Part shown: positions 51,382 to 59,467 of the stretch, one piece after another
How positions within the stretch are numbered: the first letter of the stretch is position 1
Layout: every line of letters begins with the position of its first letter
NCBI RefSeq assembly: GCF_031119625.1
Contig: NZ_JAVHZV010000029.1
Location: forward strand, 1-64,000
Source: Pseudomonas sp. G34
GTDB taxonomy: Bacteria > Pseudomonadota > Gammaproteobacteria > Pseudomonadales > Pseudomonadaceae
Reading direction: 5' to 3'
Length of the DNA: 64,000 nt
Program-made: the position numbers and the translations under genes
Notes under the pieces: model-generated
Told to the model about the DNA's origin: nothing
The model's database searches: none
What the model saw: only the letters and a program-made list of their open reading frames with translations

Positions 51382-52356
51382 ATGAAGCTTCAGCAACTGC
51401 GCTACATCTGGGAAGTCGCGCACCATGACCTCAACGTTTCCGCCACGGCGCAGAGCCTGTACACCTCACAGCCCGGGATCAGCAAACAGATCCGTCTGCT
51501 CGAAGACGAACTCGGTGTCGAAGTCTTCGCTCGCAGCGGCAAGCACCTGACCCGCGTGACCCCGGCAGGTGAGCGGATCATCACCACCGCCGGGGAAATC
51601 CTGCGCAAGGTCGAAAGCATCAAGCAGATCGCCCAGGAGTTCTCCAACGAGAAGAAGGGCACGCTGTCCATCGCCACCACCCACACGCAAGCGCGCTATG
51701 CCTTGCCGCCGGTGATCAGCAGCTTCATCAAGCAATACCCGGAGGTCGCCCTGCACATGCACCAGGGCACGCCGACCCAGATCGCCGAAATGGCTGCCGA
51801 CGGCACCGTCGACTTCGCCATCGCCACCGAAGGCCTGGAGCTTCACAACGACCTGGTGATGATGCCGTGCTATCGCTGGAACCGCTGCGTGATCGTGCCC
51901 CAGGGGCATGCGCTGAGCAAATTGCCGAAGCTGACCCTCGAGGCGCTGGCCGAGCACGAGATCGTGACCTACACCTTTGGCTTCACCGGCCGCTCCAAGC
52001 TGGATGAGGCCTTCAGTCACCGTGGGTTGACGCCCAAGGTGGTGTTCACCGCTGTCGATGCCGATGTGATCAAGACCTATGTGCGCCTTGGCCTGGGGGT
52101 TGGCATCGTGGCCGGCATGGCGGTCGATCCGAAGCTGGATCCTGACCTGGTGGTGCTCGATGCCAGCGAGCTGTTCGAGTCCAGCGTGACGCGTATCGGT
52201 TTCCGCCGCGGCACCTTCCTGCGCGGTTTCATGTGCGATTTCATCGAGACATTCGCCCCCCACCTGACCCGTGACATGCTGGCCAAGGCCGTGCAGTGTC
52301 ACAACAAGGTCGAGCTCGAAGAGCTGTTCAAGGACGTCAAGCTGCCGCTGCACTGA
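51382..52356 (+). CDS. cysB: LysR-type regulator CysB
   Basis: The 324 residues match CysB. The winged HTH lies in residues 1-60 (SATAQSLYTSQPGISKQIRLLEDEL), and the effector domain has STHTQ-like TTHTQARYALPP, the sulfate and acetylserine-binding signature. It activates sulfate-assimilation genes when O- or N-acetylserine rises. GAGGGG precedes the ATG. The 106-bp upstream region is AT-rich with a short ACCAT/ATGGT repeat (about 51319-51332), possibly a self-binding site. Confidence 0.96.
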   Translation: MKLQQLRYIWEVAHHDLNVSATAQSLYTSQPGISKQIRLLEDELGVEVFARSGKHLTRVTPAGERIITTAGEILRKVESIKQIAQEFSNEKKGTLSIATTHTQARYALPPVISSFIKQYPEVALHMHQGTPTQIAEMAADGTVDFAIATEGLELHNDLVMMPCYRWNRCVIVPQGHALSKLPKLTLEALAEHEIVTYTFGFTGRSKLDEAFSHRGLTPKVVFTAVDADVIKTYVRLGLGVGIVAGMAVDPKLDPDLVVLDASELFESSVTRIGFRRGTFLRGFMCDFIETFAPHLTRDMLAKAVQCHNKVELEELFKDVKLPLH

Positions 52357-52372
52357 TTCGCGCGGTGGAACG

Positions 52373-52401
52373 AAAAATGGCGCCCAATGGGCGCCATTTT
52401 T
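52373..52401. terminator. bidirectional terminator between cysB and the CysH-like gene
   Basis: AAAAATGGCGCCC (52373-52385) pairs with GGGCGCCATTTTT (52389-52401) around AAT, with T-runs on both strands. Confidence 0.92.
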
Positions 52402-52412
52402 TTGTCTCTGGA

Positions 52413-53033
52413 TCAGTGGCTCAGGTGCAGGCCACATTCGCGGTTGTCTTCGCCCTTGGTGGGGTCGAAGTAGTCGAAGTTGTTCGGCAGGCCGTGGGCG
52501 GTCAGGTACTGGTACAGATCCTTGGAGGACCAGTGCAGCAACGGGGCAACCTTGATCAGGCCGTCCGGGTTGATGCTCACCGGCTGCATCTGTGCCCGTA
52601 CCGCCGTGTCGGTGGCGCGCAGGGCGGTGAACCAGACGCCTGGCGCGGTTTCGCGCAGGGCGCGGGCGAAGGGCTCGAGCTTCACTTCTTCGGTGAACGC
52701 GGCGTGGCGCGGATCGTCCAGCCCCGGCGTCGGGCCGTCGATGGCCTCGCGGTGCGCGCGGCTGCGCTTGGGCAGGTAGGTGATCAGGTTGAGGCCCAGC
52801 TGTTGGGTGACTTCATCGGCGAATTTGTAGGTGGCCTCGGTGTTGTAACCGCTGTCCATCCACACGATCGGGATATCGGCCTTGACCTGGCTGACCATGT
52901 GCAGGATCACCGCTTCGAAGGGGCGGAAGTTGGTGGTGCAGATCGCGGGTTTGCCCAGGCCGATCGCCCACTCGATCAGCTTTTGCGGCTGATTGGCGAA
53001 TTCGGCGTTGAGTCTGTCCAGGTCGAGATCCAT
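52413..53033 (-). CDS. CysH-family reductase without [4Fe-4S] cysteines
   Basis: The 206-residue protein is of the PAPS/APS reductase family. MDSGYNTEATYKFADEV matches the TDTGYLFPETYRFIDEL region of E. coli CysH, and ALRATDTAVRA matches its substrate-binding GLRREQSGSRA. The catalytic C-terminal ECGLH is present with Cys200. It has only two cysteines, so the CC...CxxC cluster of pseudomonad APS reductases is absent. It is also about 60 residues shorter than the usual pseudomonad CysH. PAPS as substrate, or a different role, is inference. Position next to cysB suggests cysteine-pathway control. Confidence 0.8.
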   Translation of the reverse strand: MDLDLDRLNAEFANQPQKLIEWAIGLGKPAICTTNFRPFEAVILHMVSQVKADIPIVWMDSGYNTEATYKFADEVTQQLGLNLITYLPKRSRAHREAIDGPTPGLDDPRHAAFTEEVKLEPFARALRETAPGVWFTALRATDTAVRAQMQPVSINPDGLIKVAPLLHWSSKDLYQYLTAHGLPNNFDYFDPTKGEDNRECGLHLSH

Positions 53034-53160
53034 TGCGGGCTCCGAGGCGTGTGGATGAGAGGGGCGATGGTAACAAATCTGCGCGGTGGCCGTGGCGCTG
53101 TGGCAGCGGCGGGTCAGCTCGACAGGCCCGCCACCGAGAGACCGGTAGCGGGCTGCTGGA

Positions 53161-54147
53161 TCAGATTTCCACGGCCGGAATGTGGCCGAACAGTTCCTGG
53201 GAGAAACGCGTGCGCTCCTCGGCGTTTTCCTGGATGCCCTTGGCGGCCAGTTCTTCGAGGCGCGCTTCCACGGCGTGGGCGCGATGGGTCAGGCCGCAGT
53301 CGTTGGCGATCTGGATGTTCAGGCCGGGGCGGGCGTTGAGCTCGAGGATCAGCGGGCCCTTGTCCTGGTCCAGTACCATGTCCACCCCGATGTAGCCCAG
53401 GCCGCACAGCTCGTAGCAGCCGGCCGCCAGCTTCATAAAGCCATCCCAGTTGGGCAGCTGCACGCCGTCCACCGCGTTGGTGGTGTCGGGGTGTTTGCTG
53501 ATCTTGTTGTTCAGCCAGGTACCGCGCAGGGTCACGCCGGTGGCCAGGTCCACACCGACGCCGATGGCGCCCTGGTGCAGGTTGGCCTTGCCGCCCGACT
53601 GGCGGGTCGGCAGGCGCAGCATGGCCATCACCGGGTAGCCCATCAGCACGATGATGCGGATGTCCGGCACGCCTTCGTAGCTGATGCTCTTGAAGATGCT
53701 GTCCGGGGTTACCCGGTACTCGATCAGTGCGCGGTCGCGGTGGCCACCCAGCGAGTACAGACCCGAGAGGATGCTGGAGATCTGCTGCTCGATTTCCGAG
53801 TGGCTGACGATCTTGCCCGACACCGTCTTGAAGCGATCCTCGAAGCGGTCGGCGATCACCAGAATGCCATCGCCGCCGGCGCCCTGGGCCGGCTTGACGA
53901 CGAAATCGCTGCGCTCGCCAATGATCTTGTCGAGGTTGTCGATTTCCTTCTCGGTGGAGATCACCCCGTACATTTCCGGTACATGGATGCCCGCCTCGAT
54001 GGCCCGCTGCTTGGTGATGATCTTGTCATCGACGATCGGGTACAGGTGGCGCTTGTTGTACTTGAGCACGTAGTCCGCGTTGCGGCGGTTGATGCCCATG
54101 ATGCCCTTGGCTTCAAGGGCCTTCCAGGTTTTCCAGAGACCTAACAT
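53161..54147 (-). CDS. RimK-like ATP-grasp glutamate ligase-related protein
   Basis: The 328-residue ATP-grasp enzyme is of the alpha-L-glutamate ligase-like group. The nucleotide loop is VVKPAQGAGGDGILV (about 82-96), and the metal and catalytic residues lie in YIGVDMVLDQDKGPLILELNARPGL (about 265-290). It is expected to join an amino acid to a carboxylate using ATP. It is the last gene of a three-gene unit after the transglutaminase/7TM and retropepsin-like genes, 4 bp downstream. The target is unknown. Confidence 0.85.
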   Translation of the reverse strand: MLGLWKTWKALEAKGIMGINRRNADYVLKYNKRHLYPIVDDKIITKQRAIEAGIHVPEMYGVISTEKEIDNLDKIIGERSDFVVKPAQGAGGDGILVIADRFEDRFKTVSGKIVSHSEIEQQISSILSGLYSLGGHRDRALIEYRVTPDSIFKSISYEGVPDIRIIVLMGYPVMAMLRLPTRQSGGKANLHQGAIGVGVDLATGVTLRGTWLNNKISKHPDTTNAVDGVQLPNWDGFMKLAAGCYELCGLGYIGVDMVLDQDKGPLILELNARPGLNIQIANDCGLTHRAHAVEARLEELAAKGIQENAEERTRFSQELFGHIPAVEI

Positions 54148-54151
54148 TGGC

Positions 54152-55678
54152 TCAATCCTTCAGGAAGGCTTTGAAGCGGAACAGTTCGGTCAGGCGGTAG
54201 CCACGATAGCGACCCATCGCCAGCATGAAGCCCACCAGGATCAGCAGGATCGCCGGGAAGGTGAACACGAAGTACACCAGCTCCGGTACGCTCATCAGCA
54301 GGTGCGCGATGGTGGCCGCGAACAGGGTGCCGATGGCGACCTTGAAGGCGTGGCTGCCGCCGCGCTCTTCCCAGGTGATCGACAGGCGTTCGATGGTCAT
54401 GGTCAGAATCACCATCGGGAACAGGGCGACCGACAGGCCGCGTTCCAGGCCCAGCTTGTGGCTGAACAGGCTGATGGTGGCGATCAGAACCACCACGAAG
54501 GTCAGCACCACAGAGAGCCTTGGCAGCATCTGCAGCTTCAGGTGCTCCAGGTAGGAACGCAGCGACAGGCCCAGGGCGGTGATCACCGTAAACAGGAAGA
54601 TACCGAAGCCCAGCTGGGTTTCCCGGAAGGCCAGGGCGATCAGCACCGGGGTGAAGGTACCCAGGGTCTGCAGGCCGCCGAGGTTACGCAGGATCAGGAT
54701 CACCAGCACGCCGATGGGGATCATCACCATGATCATGAAGGTCTGCTGGGTCTGCAGCGGCAGGCCGTACAGCGAGTACTCGAGGAAGTCGGCGTCGGTG
54801 TTCTCGTCGGTCAGCTGCGCGAGGCGAATGGCGTTCATCTCGCTGTTGTTGAGGGTGAAGGTGGTGGTGGCCTGACGACCGCCATCGAGGGTGATCAGCG
54901 GCTCGTCACCGGTCCACCAGACCAGGCGATCGGCCGGCAGACCCTGCTCGCCGGTTTCCGGGTTGAAGTATAGCCAGCGGTCGCCGTTGAAGCTGCGCAG
55001 CCACAGCTCCGGGCTCTGCTGGATGTCGGCAGCCAGGCGGATGGTGTGCACGCGCTCCATCGGCACATGGGCGATGGACAGCAGCAGCTCTACGGCCTGG
55101 GCCTTCTTGGTGGTCGAGGCATCGCCGCCGAGCAGCAGCTTGGCGTTGTCGTCGTTGCTGTTGTTGACGCGCTTGATGGTCTCGCTGATGAAGGTCTCGA
55201 CGTCGGCCGAGTGCTGGCGAATCGGCGCCAGCAGCGCCTCGGCGGCGATCTTCTCGGGGCCTTCGACCGGAATGCTGTCACGGAAGATCGGGCCCTTGGC
55301 CTTGGCCTGCTCACCGCTGTAGCGCTTGGTCAGCACCAGGCGGTAGTAGAGGGTCTGCTTGCCGCTGGCGCGGCGCGCCGACCAGGTGACCTTGCGGTTG
55401 CCATCGGCACGGTTGACGCTCACCCCGTAGTTGTTGGAGATGAAGCTCTCGTTGAGGCTGACATAGTCCTGGTTCAGCGGCGGCACGAACATCTGCAGCT
55501 TGATCGGGTCGCGGCCATTGGCCTGGAATTCGACCCGGGTGTCGATGTTCCAGAGGTCGTCGGTTTCGTCACTGCTGACCGGAATGCCGAGGATGAAAAT
55601 CTGATAGGCCGTAATCAGAACGCCCAGGCTCACCAGAATGGTGATCAGGATTTTCAGATGCAGGGTAAGAGAGCGCAT
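54152..55678 (-). CDS. inactive transglutaminase fused to 7TM domain
   Basis: The 508-residue protein starts with a signal anchor (residues 8-32). A periplasmic transglutaminase-like domain spans about 40-310, and seven membrane helices about 330-500 (RNLGGLQTLGTFTPVLIALAF and following). No cysteine occurs anywhere, so the transglutaminase nucleophile is lost and this domain must bind rather than catalyse. The fusion is a conserved family of unknown role. It lies 4-5 bp from both flanking genes of its cassette, so all three are one operon. Confidence 0.87.
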   Translation of the reverse strand: MRSLTLHLKILITILVSLGVLITAYQIFILGIPVSSDETDDLWNIDTRVEFQANGRDPIKLQMFVPPLNQDYVSLNESFISNNYGVSVNRADGNRKVTWSARRASGKQTLYYRLVLTKRYSGEQAKAKGPIFRDSIPVEGPEKIAAEALLAPIRQHSADVETFISETIKRVNNSNDDNAKLLLGGDASTTKKAQAVELLLSIAHVPMERVHTIRLAADIQQSPELWLRSFNGDRWLYFNPETGEQGLPADRLVWWTGDEPLITLDGGRQATTTFTLNNSEMNAIRLAQLTDENTDADFLEYSLYGLPLQTQQTFMIMVMIPIGVLVILILRNLGGLQTLGTFTPVLIALAFRETQLGFGIFLFTVITALGLSLRSYLEHLKLQMLPRLSVVLTFVVVLIATISLFSHKLGLERGLSVALFPMVILTMTIERLSITWEERGGSHAFKVAIGTLFAATIAHLLMSVPELVYFVFTFPAILLILVGFMLAMGRYRGYRLTELFRFKAFLKD

Positions 55679-55683
55679 GGGGA

Positions 55684-56214
55684 TTACTCGCCGGATTTTG
55701 CGTTGGAGCAGTCAGGTTTCCCTGCTGCGTATTTTAAGCTGGGGTCGACCAGCGCATCGAAGCGCTTGAGCGCGTCGGAGCCGATCAAAAGCGGGTATTG
55801 GAAGGCGCTGCGATCGGTAAGGTTCACTTCGATCTGGCGCTTGACGTTACCCATGCACACGTCCAGTTCGATGACCGGGCGCGCGGTGTAGGTCTTCTCG
55901 TCATCTTCGTCTACATCACCCGCGCGGCGCTTGATCTTGCTGATGCGCGCCAGCGGGCGCTCGATCGGGTGCGCATGGGCATCGTCGATCGCCAGGTAGA
56001 AGCGCACCCAGCGTTCGCCGTCGCGCTTGAAGCGCTCGATGTCGCGGGCGCTGAGCGAGGCGGTCTGGGCGCCGGTGTCGAGTTTGGCGGCCACTTGCAC
56101 GTCGATGTCGAGGCTGACGTGCTCGTTCAGGCCATAGATGGTTTTGTCCGCGGCGAGGGCATGGCAGGACAGCGCCAGCAAGCAGGGCAGGGTCGTTAGG
56201 AAATGAAGTCTCAT
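55684..56214 (-). CDS. secreted retropepsin-like aspartic protease
   Basis: The 176-residue protein has a signal peptide, MRLHFLTTLPCLLALSCHALA. The aspartic-protease motif is KLDTGAQTASLSA, with Asp46, as in retropepsin-like single-domain proteases that act as dimers. It is often annotated as an 'ATP-dependent zinc protease' (DUF785), but no zinc or ATP motif is seen. The start at 56214 is chosen because the signal peptide begins there. It is the first gene of the cassette. The 330 bp upstream contain no gene. Confidence 0.85.
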   Translation of the reverse strand: MRLHFLTTLPCLLALSCHALAADKTIYGLNEHVSLDIDVQVAAKLDTGAQTASLSARDIERFKRDGERWVRFYLAIDDAHAHPIERPLARISKIKRRAGDVDEDDEKTYTARPVIELDVCMGNVKRQIEVNLTDRSAFQYPLLIGSDALKRFDALVDPSLKYAAGKPDCSNAKSGE

Positions 56215-56547
56215 GGGTCCTTGAGTCGGTGAAGCGATGGACGATCCATGCGCCATTGAAGACGGCCCTAATGGCCGCTTCTACGGCGGCCGGGGGCGAA
56301 ATGAGGCGAAGTCTAGCATGGCCTGCGAGCGTGCTGACAATCGCATGTGTGGCGCGCGGCAGGCACTCGCCAGGGTATCGGCCGCAGATAATGTGCTGGT
56401 TCGGGCAAATCGCTGTGACCTGCCGGCGTTTCGCTACGAGCCAGGCAGCGAGGGAAGCCTCGGCGCAGCCAGGAACAGCGCTCGCCCAGACACTGCCCGT
56501 TGTGGTCTGGCAGGCGCGACGGTTATCGAGGCTCGCCGTGGTGGAGT

Positions 56548-56561
56548 GCATATTGTCGACA
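56548..56561. promoter_or_regulatory. GntR-type operator O1 of the prp operon
   Basis: GCATATTGTCGACA contains the palindrome TGTCGACA, a FadR/FCD-type GntR site. Its exact inverted copy is O2. It lies just upstream of the -35 box of prpR. Confidence 0.7.
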
Positions 56562-56568
56562 AAGTGAC

Positions 56569-56598
56569 TTGAATTTTTTGCCAATACCGATTTATCTA
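56569..56598 (+). promoter_or_regulatory. prp operon promoter candidate
   Basis: TTGAAT (56569-56574), an 18-bp spacer and TATCTA (56593-56598) lie between the two operators, about 30 bp before the prpR ATG. Confidence 0.5.
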
Positions 56599-56616
56599 CC
56601 GCTTAATTGATAGGAG

Positions 56617-56630
56617 TGTCGACAATATGC
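56617..56630. promoter_or_regulatory. GntR-type operator O2 overlapping the prpR start codon
   Basis: TGTCGACAATATGC is the perfect inverted copy of O1. Its last bases include the ATG of prpR at 56627. The centres of O1 and O2 are 63 bp apart, about six helical turns. Confidence 0.7.
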
Positions 56631-57361
56631 TGGAAGCTCCCGAAAGCGTCGAAATTGAGGAAGATGCTGGAACGCTGGCCGAAAACGTCTTCCGGCAGAT
56701 ACAGCTGGCCATCGTGCGCGGCGAGATGGCGCCGGGCAGCAAGATTTCCGAGCCCGAGCTGGCGCGCACCTATGGCATCAGCCGCGGGCCGTTGCGCGAG
56801 GCGATCCATCGGCTGGAGGGGCAGAAGCTGTTGGTGCGCATTCCCCATGTCGGCGCCCGGGTGGTGTCGCTCAGCCATGCCGAACTGATCGAGTTGTACG
56901 AGATTCGCGAATCCCTGGAAGGCATGGCTTGCCGCCAAGCTGCCGAGCGCATGAGCCAGGAGCAGATCGACGACTTGCGCCGGGTGCTGGAGCTGCACGA
57001 GCAGGATGCGGCGTTCCAGGCCGGCGTCGGTTACTACCAGCAGGAAGGCGACTTCGACTTCCACTACCGGATCATCCAGGGCAGCGGCAACCGCACCCTG
57101 GCCAAGTTGCTGTGCGATGAGCTGTATCAGCTGGTGCGCATGTACCGCCTGCAGTTTTCCGCCACGCCCAACCGGCCGCACCAGGCCTTCGCCGAACACC
57201 ACCGCATTCTCGACGCCATCGCCGACCGTGACGGCGAGCTGGCCGAACTACTGATGCGCCGTCATATCGGCGCTTCCAAGCGCAATATCGAACGTCATTA
57301 CCAGGCCCAGGTCGGGCAGGTGGCGCTCGCCAAACCGTCCAAGACTCGAGGTGACTCATGA
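56627..57361 (+). CDS. prpR: GntR/FCD-family regulator of the methylcitrate operon
   Basis: The 244-residue regulator has a winged HTH at about 15-85 (LARTYGISRGPLREAIHRLEGQKLL). A helical FCD ligand domain follows, with metal-type His and Asp residues (EGDFDFHYRII, FAEHHRIL, MRRHIGASKRNI). It probably represses the operon until 2-methylcitrate or a related intermediate accumulates. The name PrpR is also used for unrelated sigma-54 activators; this is the GntR-type. Its last codons overlap prpB by 4 bp, and operator O2 overlaps its start. Confidence 0.87.
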   Translation: MLEAPESVEIEEDAGTLAENVFRQIQLAIVRGEMAPGSKISEPELARTYGISRGPLREAIHRLEGQKLLVRIPHVGARVVSLSHAELIELYEIRESLEGMACRQAAERMSQEQIDDLRRVLELHEQDAAFQAGVGYYQQEGDFDFHYRIIQGSGNRTLAKLLCDELYQLVRMYRLQFSATPNRPHQAFAEHHRILDAIADRDGELAELLMRRHIGASKRNIERHYQAQVGQVALAKPSKTRGDS

Positions 57362-58242
57362 CCCAGCTTTCCGCCGGCCAGCGTTTTCGTCAGGCCCTTG
57401 CCGCCGAAGCACCGTTGCAGGTGATCGGTGCGATCAACGCCAACCATGCGCTGCTGGCCCAACGAGCCGGCTTCAAGGCCATCTACCTGTCCGGTGGCGG
57501 TGTGGCGGCGGGTTCCCTGGGCCTGCCGGATCTGGGCATCAACACCCTGGAAGACGTGCTGATCGATGTGCGCCGCATTACCGACGTCTGCGACCTGCCG
57601 CTGCTGGTGGACATCGATACCGGCTTCGGCCCCAGCGCCTTCAATATCGAGCGCACCATCAAGAGCCTGATCAAGGCCGGTGCGGCTGCCGCCCATATCG
57701 AGGACCAGGTCGGTGCCAAGCGCTGCGGCCACCGCCCGGGCAAGGAAATCGTCTCCTGCGAGGAGATGGTCGACCGGGTCAAGGCGGCCGCCGATGCCAG
57801 AACCGACCCGGAGTTCTTCCTGATCGCCCGCACCGATGCCATCCAGGCCGAGGGTGTGGACGCTGCCATCGAGCGCTGCCAGCGCTATGTGGAAGCGGGC
57901 GCGGATGGCATCTTCGCCGAGGCTGCCGTTGATCTGCCCACCTACCAGCGCTTCGTCGAGGCGCTCAAGGTGCCGATTCTGGCCAATATCACCGAGTTCG
58001 GCGCCACGCCGCTGTTCACCCGCGAGGAGCTGGCATCCGTCGGGGTGGCCATCCAGCTCTACCCGCTGTCGGCCTTTCGCGCGGCCAACAAGGCGGCGGA
58101 AAGCGTGTACACCTCGATTCGCCAGAAAGGTCACCAGCAGGACGTGGTCGAGCAGATGCAGACCCGCGCCGAGTTGTATGAGCGTATCGGTTATCACGCC
58201 TTCGAGCAGAAGCTCGATGCGCTGTTCGCCGCCAAGAAGTGA
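57358..58242 (+). CDS. prpB: methylisocitrate lyase
   Basis: The 294-residue isocitrate-lyase-superfamily enzyme splits (2S,3R)-2-methylisocitrate into pyruvate and succinate, the last step of the methylcitrate cycle. The active-site motif is KRCGHRPGKE (about residues 121-130), the PrpB version of KKCGH. Metal ligands lie in LLVDIDTGFG, and HIEDQVGAKRCGH is intact. The ATG overlaps the prpR stop by 4 bp. Confidence 0.97.
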   Translation: MTQLSAGQRFRQALAAEAPLQVIGAINANHALLAQRAGFKAIYLSGGGVAAGSLGLPDLGINTLEDVLIDVRRITDVCDLPLLVDIDTGFGPSAFNIERTIKSLIKAGAAAAHIEDQVGAKRCGHRPGKEIVSCEEMVDRVKAAADARTDPEFFLIARTDAIQAEGVDAAIERCQRYVEAGADGIFAEAAVDLPTYQRFVEALKVPILANITEFGATPLFTREELASVGVAIQLYPLSAFRAANKAAESVYTSIRQKGHQQDVVEQMQTRAELYERIGYHAFEQKLDALFAAKK

Positions 58243-58300
58243 TCGCCTGGCGGCCCGTGCATAACAACAAGACATCCCCTGGGGATGAAAGGAGAGACTG

Positions 58301-59461
58301 ATGAGCGCCACCGACACCAGCGTCCCCGGCTTCAAGCCGAAGAAGTCCGTCGCCCTGAGCGGCACCGCTGCCGGCAACACCGCCCTGTGCACCGTGGGCC
58401 GCACCGGCAATGACCTGCATTACCGCGGTTACGACATTCTTGATGTGGCCAACAGCTGCGAATTCGAGGAAATCGCTCACCTGCTGGTACACGGCAAACT
58501 GCCCACCGTGGCCGAATTGGCGAGCTACAAGGCCAAGCTCAGGGCGCTGCGGGGTTTGCCGGCAGCACTCAAGGTCGCGCTGGAGCAGCTGCCGCCTTCG
58601 GCGCACCCGATGGACGTGATGCGCACCGGTGTCTCGGTGCTCGGTTGCCTGGCGCCGGAAAAGGATGATCACAACCATCCCGGTGCGCGGGATATCGCTG
58701 ACAAACTGATGGCCTCACTCGGCTCGATGCTGCTGTATTGGTACCACTTCAGCCACAACGGCAAGCGCATCGAGGTGGAGACCGATGACGACTCCATCGG
58801 CGGGCATTTCCTGCATCTGTTGCATGGCGAAGCGCCTCGCGATTCCTGGGTACGCGCCATGCACACCTCGCTGAACCTGTATGCCGAGCACGAGTTCAAC
58901 GCGTCGACCTTCACCTCGCGGGTGATCGCCGGCACCGGCTCGGACCTGTTTTCCGCCATCGCCGGCGGCATCGGCGCCTTGCGTGGGCCGAAACACGGCG
59001 GCGCCAACGAGGTGGCCTTCGAGGTGCAGAAGCGCTACGACAGCCCGGACGAGGCCGAGGCCGACATTCGCGAGCGGGTAGGGCGCAAGGAAGTGGTGAT
59101 CGGCTTTGGTCACCCGGTCTACACCGTCAGCGACCCGCGCAACAAGGTGATCAAGGAAGTCGCGCGGGAGCTGTCGGCCGAGCAGGGCAACAACAAGATG
59201 TTCGACATCGCCGAGCGCCTGGAGACCATCATGTGGGACATCAAGAAGATGTTCCCCAACCTCGACTGGTTCAGTGCCGTCAGCTACCACATGATGGGCG
59301 TGCCCACCGCCATGTTCACCCCACTGTTCGTCATCGCCCGCACTGCCGGCTGGTCGGCGCACGTCATCGAGCAACGCATCGACGGCAAGATCATCCGCCC
59401 GAGCGCCAACTACACAGGCCCAGAAGACCTGAAGTTCGTGCCGCTCAAGGACCGCAAATAA
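58301..59461 (+). CDS. prpC: 2-methylcitrate synthase
   Basis: The 386-residue citrate-synthase-fold enzyme condenses propionyl-CoA with oxaloacetate. The catalytic residues lie in ALRGPKHGGANEVAFE (first His), IGFGHPVYTVSDPRNKVI (second His) and FSAVSYHMMGVPTAMFTPLF. Propionyl-CoA preference is assigned from the operon, as citrate synthases are similar; the length of 386 is that of PrpC rather than GltA. GGAGAG lies upstream of the ATG. Confidence 0.97.
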   Translation: MSATDTSVPGFKPKKSVALSGTAAGNTALCTVGRTGNDLHYRGYDILDVANSCEFEEIAHLLVHGKLPTVAELASYKAKLRALRGLPAALKVALEQLPPSAHPMDVMRTGVSVLGCLAPEKDDHNHPGARDIADKLMASLGSMLLYWYHFSHNGKRIEVETDDDSIGGHFLHLLHGEAPRDSWVRAMHTSLNLYAEHEFNASTFTSRVIAGTGSDLFSAIAGGIGALRGPKHGGANEVAFEVQKRYDSPDEAEADIRERVGRKEVVIGFGHPVYTVSDPRNKVIKEVARELSAEQGNNKMFDIAERLETIMWDIKKMFPNLDWFSAVSYHMMGVPTAMFTPLFVIARTAGWSAHVIEQRIDGKIIRPSANYTGPEDLKFVPLKDRK

Positions 59462-59467
59462 TCAATC

